Shown here: positions 33,581-40,747 of the stretch, one piece after another | Layout of the letters: each line of letters starts with the position of its first letter | How positions within the stretch are numbered: the first letter of the stretch is position 1 | NCBI GenBank assembly: GCA_947426265.1 | Contig: CANEDJ010000003.1 | Span: 1-57,845 of the forward strand | Origin: MGBC102946 sp022793145 | GTDB taxonomy: Bacteria > Bacillota_I > Bacilli_A > RF39 > UBA660 | DNA: 57,845 bases | Direction: 5' to 3' | The notes under the pieces: model-generated | Databases searched by the model: none | What the model was told of the DNA's origin: nothing | Seen by the model: the letters and a program-made list of their open reading frames with translations, nothing else | Translations under genes and position numbers: made by a program

Positions 33581-34366
33581 ATGATGAACAGATTAAACGA
33601 AATCTTGCATGAATTAGGAATATCAAAAGTAAAATTAGCTAAATTCTTAGGAGTTTCCAGACAAATGATTTATAATTACTTGGAACTAGATGATATCAAT
33701 AAATGGCCAAAAGATAAAAAAGTACTATTATTGAATTTGCTTGGAATTAAGTCTCCAGAAGAATTAGAGAATATAAAAGTAGACACAGACTATATTATGG
33801 ATGTAGAAGCTAGAATCAACAACTTATTTGAAAGCACTCAAAAAAATATTGCAAATGAAACAAATTCTATTTATAATGGATTAAATAAAAGACAAAAAGA
33901 AGTTATGGTAAATATTGTCGATTTGATGAAAGAACGTTTGGAAGATGATAAAGATGATGAGGCATATTATACTTTTAAATATTTGTATCATTTTTTACAG
34001 TCTTTGGATACTTCAAAAGAATTAAAGTATGTTTTAGCATATGTTGCAAAGGCAACTGGATTTGTAAAACCTCTGGAGTTTGTATTTGAAGAAAACGAAC
34101 AATTTATTTTTGAAAGTATTTTGTTTTCTGCTTTTACATTGTATAATGGGGGAGGTGCTTCCAAAACTAAAATAGCAGAGACTCATAGACGTTTTGTAGC
34201 TCAAATTGAACACAAAAATGAAGAAAGGATGAGCCGCACTTTAGAATTGAATACAATTAAAGTTCAGGCTTTAAAAGAACTTGGATATACTGAGATTAAC
34301 GAAAGAAATGCAGCAGAAATATTTGAAAAAATTGCTGAAATTCAATCAAGAAAAGTTGGACAATAA
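33581..34366 (+). CDS. helix-turn-helix transcriptional regulator
   Basis: A 261-residue protein. Residues 1-55 form an XRE-like helix-turn-helix (LNEILHELGISKVKLAKFLG, then VSRQMIYNYLE). The rest is helical, with a charged region (LNKRQKEVMVNIVDLMKERLEDD) and a C-terminal domain that I do not recognise (FVFEENEQFIFESILFSAF, GGGASKTKIAETHRRF). GGAGGG precedes a double ATG (33581 and 33584). It is monocistronic, with a strong promoter bearing a TTGACAT direct repeat that may allow autoregulation. Targets unknown. Confidence 0.75.
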   Translation: MMNRLNEILHELGISKVKLAKFLGVSRQMIYNYLELDDINKWPKDKKVLLLNLLGIKSPEELENIKVDTDYIMDVEARINNLFESTQKNIANETNSIYNGLNKRQKEVMVNIVDLMKERLEDDKDDEAYYTFKYLYHFLQSLDTSKELKYVLAYVAKATGFVKPLEFVFEENEQFIFESILFSAFTLYNGGGASKTKIAETHRRFVAQIEHKNEERMSRTLELNTIKVQALKELGYTEINERNAAEIFEKIAEIQSRKVGQ

Positions 34367-34367
34367 A

Positions 34368-34391
34368 CACTACATTTTGTAGTTTTTTTTA
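34368..34391 (+). terminator. terminator of the 33581 regulator
   Basis: ACTACA / TGTAGT around TTT with T7. Confidence 0.85.
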
Positions 34392-34724
34392 TGTCACTTC
34401 CCCTACTTTATTTTTTGAATTTTAATAGTAGAGTAGTGTTATTTTTAACGCAAAAAACTATTAGTAGATGATGGATTATAAAGATAAAGTACTTAAAATG
34501 AAGTTATATAGAATAATAATTTCAGTATAATTATAGATATTTCTTTTCAATATAATAATGTATTAAAGCAAATGAAAAGAATTTATCTTTTGAAGGATAA
34601 TTATATTATTGATTTTTTAATGTTATAATATACAAAGCTAATTATGGTTATTATTTGTGCTATTTTTAATCCACTAACAACTTTCTATAATGTATATTAT
34701 GTTAACTTCTTTTGATAAAGAAAA
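34391..34724. other. 334-bp AT-rich intergenic region without recognisable gene
   Basis: Very AT-rich with several TATAAT-like words but no ORF with a ribosome site and no clear hairpin next to the stop of the minus-strand gene at 34725. I see nothing that I can name. Confidence 0.5.
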
Positions 34725-35423
34725 TTATTTCTTTTGAAGCTTATTTATAATCATTGCTATAATATTACTCCAACTATCTTCATATTTATTTTTTTTAATG
34801 TTATATAAATGATTTTTAGCAATAATAGCTAGTTTATATTCTTCTTTTTTTGCACGTTTCTTTTTAGATAAAATATCATATAAAAAATCAATTATGTATT
34901 TACACGCTAAAAAAGTGATTAAAATTATGACAATACTAAAATATAAAGCGCTTTCATCTATATTATTAGCATTATTTTCGGACATGGATGGAATAGCAAA
35001 TAAATAAGAACAAATTAAGGGAAAAATTATTGAAGAAAAAAAGCTATTTTCTCCAGTTTTATTGTTTATACAAATTAGCTCTAAAAATTCCTCTATGTCA
35101 TGGTTATAGCTTTTTTTATATTTTTTTAAACAGTGAAAAAAGATTTGCTCGTCTGCTTTAAACTTATTCTTTTGGTTTTTATTTATATAGTAATACCAAA
35201 TGGATTCCCCTGCTTTTAACCATATCGCTACCCCAATAAATAGAGACATTATTTTAGCATAAACATCACCTATATTGAATTTGTTCCAATCTAAAATAAT
35301 ATGTATTGTCATTCCTAGAATCATTATGATGATTGAAATGATAACAATATTGATTGGATTATCATATTTATCCATTATAACTGTTTTCTTTTTATATTCT
35401 TCCCACCAATCTTCATGTATCAT
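34725..35423 (-). CDS. hypothetical membrane protein (accessory pair, second gene)
   Basis: A 232-residue protein with two N-terminal helices (VIISIIIMILGMTIHIIL, KIMSLFIGVAIWLKAG), a soluble charged stretch (YKKSYNHDIEEFLELICINN), two more helices and a Lys-rich C-terminus. No family recognised. GGTGAT four bases upstream favours ATG 35423; a GTG at 35432 is in frame but overlaps the ribosome site. It follows the 35429 gene by five bases, so the pair is one operon. It is more AT-rich than its neighbours, suggesting recent acquisition. Confidence 0.65.
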   Translation of the reverse strand: MIHEDWWEEYKKKTVIMDKYDNPINIVIISIIIMILGMTIHIILDWNKFNIGDVYAKIMSLFIGVAIWLKAGESIWYYYINKNQKNKFKADEQIFFHCLKKYKKSYNHDIEEFLELICINNKTGENSFFSSIIFPLICSYLFAIPSMSENNANNIDESALYFSIVIILITFLACKYIIDFLYDILSKKKRAKKEEYKLAIIAKNHLYNIKKNKYEDSWSNIIAMIINKLQKK

Positions 35424-35428
35424 TTTTA

Positions 35429-35935
35429 TCACCTACTCTCTTTTATTTGAATTTTGTCAATTTTATTATGTATAATAATGTTTATAAAAATTGAAAATGC
35501 AACAATTATAAGTGGCGTTAGCCATTGAAGCATAGATTTATCGAGAATGCCAAAAAGAATTGCTAGCACACTTGTGAAAAATGTAAGCACATTGATTGGG
35601 GTAATAAGATAAATGTTTTTATAGTTGTCAATTAGCCTAGATAAAAATTCTACAGTTTCATAATTTATAGTAATTGTTTCCCTTTCTAATTTAGCTAAAT
35701 TTTTACTTTTTAGAAATTCTTTGATTTCAATTAAGACTTTATCATCAATATTACAGTCTTTTATGATTTCAGAATCACTAAATTCTTTTTTTAAATTTTT
35801 ATAATATTCATTTACAAAATAGTTAAAAGTCTTATAAAAGCTTATTTTGTTTTTATTTATAGTCTTATTTATCTTTTTACTTTTTTTCTTATCTTTCAAA
35901 TATGATTTTAAATGTTTCTTTTCTAGTTCAAGCAT
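35429..35935 (-). CDS. hypothetical membrane protein (accessory pair, first gene)
   Basis: A 168-residue protein with a Lys/Asn-rich cytoplasmic N-terminal part (~110 residues, MLELEKKHLKSYLKDKKKSK start) and a C-terminal hairpin of two helices (ITPINVLTFFTSVLAILFGI, LTPLIIVAFSIFINIII). No family recognised. AGAGGTGAG four bases upstream fixes ATG 35935; the in-frame GTG at 35944 is within that site. It is co-transcribed with the following membrane gene. The layout (soluble sensor-like part plus membrane hairpin, partner with four helices) would suit a membrane-acting defence or stress pair, but this is speculation. Confidence 0.65.
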   Translation of the reverse strand: MLELEKKHLKSYLKDKKKSKKINKTINKNKISFYKTFNYFVNEYYKNLKKEFSDSEIIKDCNIDDKVLIEIKEFLKSKNLAKLERETITINYETVEFLSRLIDNYKNIYLITPINVLTFFTSVLAILFGILDKSMLQWLTPLIIVAFSIFINIIIHNKIDKIQIKESR

Positions 35936-35957
35936 AAAACTCACCTCTTAATTTTTT

Positions 35958-35966
35958 ATTATAGCA
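35958..35966 (-). promoter_or_regulatory. extended -10 promoter for the 35935 gene pair
   Basis: Minus-strand TGCTATAAT, 22 bases before the ATG. Confidence 0.5.
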
Positions 35967-35999
35967 CAAATATAACAAAAACGAACATAATTTCATCAT

Positions 36000-36032
36000 A
36001 AAAAAAATCAGAAACTTATTGAAAGCTTCTGA
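36000..36032 (-). terminator. terminator of the 20-residue peptide unit
   Basis: Minus-strand TCAGAA-CTT stem paired through loop, six plus three pairs with one mismatch, followed by T8. It overlaps the last codons of the peptide ORF. Confidence 0.75.
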
Positions 36033-36078
36033 TATTATTCCTCATATAATGAATGAGTAATATTAATAATAAAATCAT
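36016..36078 (-). CDS. 20-residue hydrophobic peptide (possible type I toxin-like or small membrane peptide)
   Basis: Begins MILLLILLIHYMRNN, a short hydrophobic helix with a basic, polar tail. The ATG has AAGGGGA four bases upstream, an excellent ribosome site. The ORF lies in a self-contained transcription unit of about 100 nt: a strong extended -10 promoter upstream (36107-36134) and a terminator overlapping the 3' end. No larger ORF shares the unit. The design resembles mRNAs of Fst, TxpA or Ldr-like small membrane toxins, but the sequence does not match any that I know and I see no antisense antitoxin RNA with certainty. It could also be a small regulatory RNA with a chance ORF. Confidence 0.5.
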   Translation of the reverse strand: MILLLILLIHYMRNNIRSFQ

Positions 36079-36106
36079 AAAATCCCCTTTTTTCTTTCGA
36101 GAGGAT

Positions 36107-36134
36107 ATTATAACAGAAATTTAAAAAAATGCAA
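36107..36134 (-). promoter_or_regulatory. strong promoter of the 20-residue peptide unit
   Basis: Minus-strand TTGCAT, 16-bp spacer, TATAAT with an upstream TGn extension (TGTTATAAT). Confidence 0.7.
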
Positions 36135-36177
36135 ATTGATTAAAATCGTTCCAAATTCTACCACTTCCCTACTCTTT

Positions 36178-36207
36178 GCATAATTCACTCATAAGCAATC
36201 CATAATA
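36178..36207 (+). promoter_or_regulatory. sigma-G-type promoter
   Basis: GCATA, 18-bp spacer, CATAATA: an exact match to the forespore sigma-G consensus GHATR-18-CATXHTA. The ribosome site GGGTGAT begins six bases later, so the leader would be very short. Confidence 0.55.
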
Positions 36208-36224
36208 CTAATGGGTGATGAAAT

Positions 36225-36434
36225 ATGGCAAAGAAAAATATGAAACAGTCTAATAAAGCATCTGTAAAGAACTGTAAGAATAATAATGTTAGTAATGCTA
36301 ACAATAATGCAGTAACTGATGCTAATAGTAATAAAGTTTCAAACAAAGCCAATAATGAAATTGGTTTTGATGACGCTGAAGACCATTCGTTTGAACTAGA
36401 TGAAGATAATGGCGATTCTTTTAGACTAATATAG
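36225..36434 (+). CDS. small Asn-rich protein, probable forespore (SASP-like) product
   Basis: 69 residues. The N-terminal half is Lys/Asn/Ser-rich with repeated units (KNNNVSNANNNAVTDANSNK, VSNKANNE) and one cysteine; the C-terminal half is acidic (GFDDAEDHSFELDEDNGDSF). It is a soluble, low-complexity, very hydrophilic polypeptide resembling gamma-type or minor small acid-soluble spore proteins in composition, but I cannot align it to one. The exact sigma-G-type promoter upstream is the main reason to call it a forespore gene. GGGTGAT precedes the ATG and a strong terminator follows. A long antisense ORF here is an artefact of composition. Confidence 0.6.
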   Translation: MAKKNMKQSNKASVKNCKNNNVSNANNNAVTDANSNKVSNKANNEIGFDDAEDHSFELDEDNGDSFRLI

Positions 36435-36445
36435 GTAGTCATACC

Positions 36446-36475
36446 TAAGAAAGAGTTTTCTCTTTCTTTTTTTTA
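36446..36475. terminator. bidirectional terminator between the Asn-rich gene and the ZIP transporter
   Basis: AAGAAAGAG / CTCTTTCTT around TTTT, with a T-run on the plus strand. It abuts the minus-strand stop codon on its right. Confidence 0.8.
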
Positions 36476-37219
36476 AAAACAATAATGATTCATTAACATA
36501 ACTCCAACACCTAATCCAAAATAAAGCAAAGATTTTTTTTCAAAATGATAATTCAATGAAGTTGGCAATAATTCATTTAATGAAATATGTATCATAATGC
36601 CAGCAATCGTAATATATATCATTCCCATAATAGATTCTGTAATTATGCTTCCTAACAAGAAAAATGCTAATAAAGCACCAAATAGTTCAGACATTCCAGA
36701 GATAAAAGTATAAAATATGGCTTTTTTATGGCTTTTAGATGCATAAAAAATAGGAATTGAAATACTGATACCTTCTGGGATATTGTGTAGCGCTATAGCA
36801 ATAGAAAGAGAAATTCCGAGGGACAAGTTGTGAGAACTGGTAATGAATGTTGCGATACCTTCAGGAATATTATGAATGATAATGGCGAGCATGGAAATAA
36901 TTCCTACTCGATATAACTTTGAATTGTTTTTAGAAGATTCTGGCAAATAATGATTGATAGAAATTGAAATTAAAATGCCAATGAGTAAAAATAAAAATGT
37001 AATAAAAATAACAGTCCATGAGTTAACATGTGCTTTTAATAAACTTTGACCTTCAGGAATTAAATCAGTTAGAGAAACTGTAATCATAACTCCAGCAGCA
37101 AAAGCAAGCGCTTTCATTACTAATGTGTCCTTTTTTTTGAAAAATATAAAAAGTGTTCCTATCATAGTAGAAAATCCTGCTAATGTTGTTAAAATAAATG
37201 CTTGTACAGTATTTGTCAT
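36473..37219 (-). CDS. ZIP family metal transporter (ZupT-like)
   Basis: A 248-residue inner-membrane importer of zinc or related divalent metals, with eight helices. The family's metal-binding motifs are present twice: IIHNIPEGIATF in TM4 and ALHNIPEGISIS in TM5. TM2 has LTDLIPEG. GGTGAGAT precedes the ATG. A 9-bp inverted repeat lies between it and the divergent gene at 37307 and could be an operator. The function is confident at family level; the metal is not certain. Confidence 0.92.
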   Translation of the reverse strand: MTNTVQAFILTTLAGFSTMIGTLFIFFKKKDTLVMKALAFAAGVMITVSLTDLIPEGQSLLKAHVNSWTVIFITFLFLLIGILISISINHYLPESSKNNSKLYRVGIISMLAIIIHNIPEGIATFITSSHNLSLGISLSIAIALHNIPEGISISIPIFYASKSHKKAIFYTFISGMSELFGALLAFFLLGSIITESIMGMIYITIAGIMIHISLNELLPTSLNYHFEKKSLLYFGLGVGVMLMNHYCF

Positions 37220-37248
37220 AATCTCACCTACTTTAATATATTCAAAAA

Positions 37249-37279
37249 GAAAAAGATTATTGTTTAAAATATCTTTTTC
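37249..37279. repeat. inverted repeat between divergent genes
   Basis: GAAAAAGAT / ATCTTTTTC, nine perfect pairs separated by 13 bases, 30 bp upstream of the ZIP transporter. It is a candidate operator or a hairpin in either leader. Confidence 0.45.
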
Positions 37280-37306
37280 ATGTACACAATAAAAATGGTG
37301 AAGACT

Positions 37307-37840
37307 ATGTATTATTTAAATTGTTTCTTTTTATATTCTATTGTTGGATTTTTATTTGAGCATCTTGTCTACTTTTTTATGAATCGTCATGGAGATAGTG
37401 GGATTTTATATGGACCTTGGACACCTGTTTATGGAATTGGAATTATCATTATCATATTAACTTCTAATTTTATCTTTAAAAATTTACACACTTCTAAACT
37501 GTTTCAAACCTTTATTATTTTTGTAGCAGTTATTGTCCTTTTAACGACCATAGAATTAATTGGCGGTGTGTTAATTGAAAAAATATTTAAAATCACATTT
37601 TGGGATTACAGCAATTTAAAATTTCATATTGGAAAGTATATCTCATTAGAAATTTCTTTGGCATGGGGATTTTTAAGCATATTTGTAATTTATGTAATAA
37701 AGCCTTTATTTGATAAAATGATTGCGAAAATACCTTCTTGGTTAACATTTCTTTTGCTCACTCTTTTCTTAATTGATATTGCAGCTACTCTATTTTTGAA
37801 AACAAAATTAAAAGATTACTTTATCAAAGTTTTTAAGTAA
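37307..37840 (+). CDS. putative ABC-transporter type IV (CmpB family) membrane protein
   Basis: A 177-residue membrane protein with about five helices. The N-terminal part (FFLYSIVGFLFEHLVYFF, then HGDSGILYGPWTPVYGIG) is the signature of the CmpB/PF06541 family of Firmicutes membrane proteins of unknown biochemical role. The ATG at 37307 is preferred because GGTGA lies five bases upstream; ATGs at 37280 and 37295 are in frame but lack one. Its end overlaps the convergent alkylation-repair gene by 25 bp. Confidence 0.75.
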   Translation: MYYLNCFFLYSIVGFLFEHLVYFFMNRHGDSGILYGPWTPVYGIGIIIIILTSNFIFKNLHTSKLFQTFIIFVAVIVLLTTIELIGGVLIEKIFKITFWDYSNLKFHIGKYISLEISLAWGFLSIFVIYVIKPLFDKMIAKIPSWLTFLLLTLFLIDIAATLFLKTKLKDYFIKVFK

Positions 37841-38529
37841 TCTTTTTCATTTTTAGAAACTCTATAAGAATCTCTAATCTTGGAGATGCTTTTATTTTGA
37901 ATCCATTTTGAAAGTTTCTTTTCTTTTAGTATTTTTATTGTCTTATCTGGATATTTTATATAACAAAAGGATAAGAGCCAAGCAATGGCCATATTGACAT
38001 AATAATGGTCTATGTAGTGCTTGCAACATAATGTTAGGATAATTTCAATATATTGGTCATTGATATAATGATCTAAAAGCAAAATTAATCCAAAGCGAAT
38101 GTCCCACGGATTTTTACTTTTTAATTTTTCTAAAATCCAATGAAAACCTTCTTCTTGATGTTTCTTAAATTGTTTTAAGCTGGCACATACTGTATCATTG
38201 ATTGCCCAATTGGTGTTGTATGGAAGAAAAGCATCTAGTTCTTTTTGTAACTCTTGAAAGTCAATTTTTGAATACCCTAGAGTAAGTCCATGTAGTAGAA
38301 CTTCTTCATAATAATAGTGAGTATTGTACTTTAAAAAGGTCTGATAGTTCCCTTTACTAATTTTTTTGGCTAAATCGTGTAAAATAGGAAAACGAATTCC
38401 AATCATATTGACTTTTTCTAATATCAATTTTGATTGAAATTTTTGATATTTTAAATCTTGCAAAGATAATAAATATTGAATGAATTTTTGATAATTTTCA
38501 AAATTCCAAGTAACTGTTTCTAAATTCAT
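37816..38529 (-). CDS. DNA alkylation repair protein (AlkD-like HEAT-repeat glycosylase)
   Basis: A 237-residue helical protein of the AlkC/AlkD superfamily, built from HEAT-like repeats that cradle alkylated DNA. Recognisable segments are LSLQDLKYQKFQSKLILE, VNMIGIRFPILHDLAKKI, SKIDFQELQKELDAFLPY, NWAINDTVCASLK, NPWDIRFGLILLLDHY and YYVNMAIAWLLSFCY. The W..(ND) and RFG...LLLDHY pattern is family-typical. AGGAGT before ATG 38529 sets the start; the ATG 18 bases earlier overlaps xerD. It is co-transcribed with xerD, which ends 11 bp upstream of this start. Confidence 0.82.
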   Translation of the reverse strand: MNLETVTWNFENYQKFIQYLLSLQDLKYQKFQSKLILEKVNMIGIRFPILHDLAKKISKGNYQTFLKYNTHYYYEEVLLHGLTLGYSKIDFQELQKELDAFLPYNTNWAINDTVCASLKQFKKHQEEGFHWILEKLKSKNPWDIRFGLILLLDHYINDQYIEIILTLCCKHYIDHYYVNMAIAWLLSFCYIKYPDKTIKILKEKKLSKWIQNKSISKIRDSYRVSKNEKDYLKTLIK

Positions 38530-38539
38530 AATATAACTC

Positions 38540-39433
38540 CTATCCATGGGGATGAAAATTTTTATAATCTGCTTCTAATTTTTCATTGGAAACATGTGTA
38601 TAAATTTGAGTCGTTGATAGAGAACTATGTCCAAGCATTTCCTGGATATCTCTTAAATTTGCACCATTTTGCAATAAGTGAGTAGCAAAGGAATGTCTTA
38701 GTGTATGAGGAGAAAAAGGAGTTTCAATTCCCTTTTGTTTGGCAAGTGCTTGTATCATTTTAAAAATTGCTTGCCTAGTTAAACTGGTTCCATGATTATT
38801 GATAAATAAATAATCATTCCAGCCTTTGATTAAAAGTTCACTACGATAATGATATAGGTAGTTATGGAGTGCATTTGCTGCATAATCGCCAATTGGAACA
38901 ATCCTTTCTTTATTTCCCTTTCCCATTGTTCTAACAATAGACATTTCTAAGTCAATATCCCCTACTTTTAAATTGATAAGCTCAGTCACTCTTAAACCGC
39001 TTGCATACATAAGCTCTAAAATTGCTTTGTTTCTAGCACTAAAAGCATCTTTCACAGAAATGTCGAGCAATTGGTCTATTTCTTCGATACTAAGCACTTT
39101 AGGCAGCTTTTTTGGCTGTTTCGGGATTGGAACTTCTTCTAATGGATTTTCTTTGATATAGTGATTTATCATCAAAAACTTATAAAAAGAACGCAAACAA
39201 GAAATATTATGAGAAATACTTCTCGCACTTTCATTTTGTAAAGTATGAATATATGTTTCAACATGCTTGCTGTTAAGATTTAAATTTAACTGTTTTTCTT
39301 TTAAAAATATAGCAAATTTTTCTAGCTCAAATTGATATGATATGCGTGTGTTTTCACTATAACCTCTGTCAATATACAAATATTCAATAAATTCGTTTCC
39401 ATAAGGTGGTAATATATTTTTTCTATTTGCCAT
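38540..39433 (-). CDS. xerD: site-specific tyrosine recombinase XerD
   Basis: A 297-residue recombinase that resolves chromosome dimers at dif. The N-terminal SAM-like core-binding domain (residues ~10-90, EFIEYLYIDRGYSENTRISY) is followed by the catalytic domain with R in ASGLRVTELINL, K in GKGNKERIVPIG, HTLRHSFATHLL, LGHSSLSTTQIYTH with the nucleophile Tyr. GTGATGAAATATGG contains the ribosome site. Length and context (housekeeping genes, no integrase partners) favour XerD over a phage integrase. XerC and XerD are similar, so the letter is less sure than the family. Confidence 0.9.
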   Translation of the reverse strand: MANRKNILPPYGNEFIEYLYIDRGYSENTRISYQFELEKFAIFLKEKQLNLNLNSKHVETYIHTLQNESARSISHNISCLRSFYKFLMINHYIKENPLEEVPIPKQPKKLPKVLSIEEIDQLLDISVKDAFSARNKAILELMYASGLRVTELINLKVGDIDLEMSIVRTMGKGNKERIVPIGDYAANALHNYLYHYRSELLIKGWNDYLFINNHGTSLTRQAIFKMIQALAKQKGIETPFSPHTLRHSFATHLLQNGANLRDIQEMLGHSSLSTTQIYTHVSNEKLEADYKNFHPHG

Positions 39434-39513
39434 ATTTCATCACCATTTTTATTATAACAAAATGACTATTTTTTTACTACTTTTTTTGATAAAATAAAAT
39501 AGTGGTGATAACT

Positions 39514-40740
39514 ATGAATGAACCGTTAGCTGTAAAAATGAGACCAAAAAAGACAAGTGATGTAATTGGACAAAGTCATTTAGTTGGGGAAAAGAAAATT
39601 ATTACGAATATGGTAAATAACAAGAGACTATTTTCTATGATTTTATATGGAAAGCCAGGAATTGGTAAGACGACAATCGCAACAGCAATTGTGGAAGAAC
39701 TAGAACTTCGGCATCGCTTTTTGAATGCAGTGATAAATAATAAAAAAGATTTTGATGTTGTAATTGAAGAAGCAAAACTATATGGTGGTATTGTATTAAT
39801 ATTAGATGAGATTCATAGAATGAATAAAGATAAGCAAGACTTATTATTGCCTTATTTAGAAAATGGTTTGATTACTCTGATTGGTATGACAACATCCAAT
39901 CCTTATCACAAAATAAATCCAGCGATTCGAAGTCGTTGTCAAATTTTTGAATTGAAAGAACTCTCAGAAGAAGAAATAAAGTTAGGAATAAAAAAAGCAA
40001 TTCAAAGTCCTTATTTAAAGGAAATCGATATTGATGAAAAAGCCATAGACCATATTGTTACCGTATCTGGTGGAGACCTTCGAGCTGCTTATAATTTGTT
40101 AGAAGTTGCTTACTACTCTACTTCTGATTATCATATTACCAGTGACCTTATCAAAAATATTAATAATAAACCTGTTTTCTTTCATGATAAAAATGAAGAT
40201 GGTCACTATGATGTGATTAGTGCTTTTCAAAAGTCTATTCGAGGAAGTGATGTGAATGCCGCACTACATTATTTGGCTCGCTTAATTGAAGCGGAAGATT
40301 TGGATATTATTTATAGAAGAATGACGGTGATTGCTTATGAAGATATTGGTCTTGCGAATCCTTCTATGGGGCCAAAAGTAGATGCTTGTATTAATGCATG
40401 TGAACGGTTGGGTTTGCCAGAAGCTAGAATTCCACTTGCTACAACTGTTGTTGAATTAGCGCTTTCTCCAAAATCCAATAGTGCTCATATCGCTTTGGAT
40501 ATTGCACTCAATGATATTCGGATAGGCTTCACTGGGAATGTTCCAAATCACATTAAGACAACTTCTAGGGATTATAAGTATCCTCATGATTATCCAAATG
40601 CTTGGGTCAATCAGCAATATCTTCCAGATAAGATAAAGAATAAAAAATATTATGTTCCAAAAACAACTAGTAAATATGAAACAAGTTTAAAAAATGTTTA
40701 TGATAATATTGAGAATGCAAAAAGAACTACTCATCAGTAG
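39514..40740 (+). CDS. rarA: replication-associated recombination protein A (RarA/MgsA AAA ATPase)
   Basis: A 408-residue AAA+ ATPase of the clamp-loader type that acts at stalled replication forks. Motifs: MNEPLAVKMRPKKTSDVIGQ start, Walker A LYGKPGIGKTTIA, Walker B LILDEIHRMN, sensor 1 GMTTSNP, arginine finger AIRSRCQIF, then the tetramerisation and C-terminal MgsA domain (RLIEAEDLDIIYRRM, YEDIGLANP, YPHDYPNAWV). GTGGTGAT precedes ATG 39514. Divergent from xerD and convergent with holA. Confidence 0.93.
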   Translation: MNEPLAVKMRPKKTSDVIGQSHLVGEKKIITNMVNNKRLFSMILYGKPGIGKTTIATAIVEELELRHRFLNAVINNKKDFDVVIEEAKLYGGIVLILDEIHRMNKDKQDLLLPYLENGLITLIGMTTSNPYHKINPAIRSRCQIFELKELSEEEIKLGIKKAIQSPYLKEIDIDEKAIDHIVTVSGGDLRAAYNLLEVAYYSTSDYHITSDLIKNINNKPVFFHDKNEDGHYDVISAFQKSIRGSDVNAALHYLARLIEAEDLDIIYRRMTVIAYEDIGLANPSMGPKVDACINACERLGLPEARIPLATTVVELALSPKSNSAHIALDIALNDIRIGFTGNVPNHIKTTSRDYKYPHDYPNAWVNQQYLPDKIKNKKYYVPKTTSKYETSLKNVYDNIENAKRTTHQ

Positions 40741-40747
40741 TTCTTAT
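40720..40747. terminator. bidirectional terminator between rarA and holA
   Basis: A ten-bp stem, AAGAACTACT / AGTAGTTCTT around CATC, that includes both stop codons. The T-run is best on the minus strand (holA side); the plus strand has TATATTTTT. Confidence 0.8.

Noticed and set aside
36185..36442. An 85-codon minus-strand ORF opposite the Asn-rich gene
   Set aside because: Its Ser/Leu runs are the mirror of AAT/AGT-rich codons on the plus strand, and the plus-strand gene has promoter, ribosome site and terminator.
38540..39433. XerD-like recombinase as an integrase of a mobile element
   Set aside because: It is surrounded by housekeeping genes, has XerD length and motifs, and no attachment-site repeats or cargo are visible.
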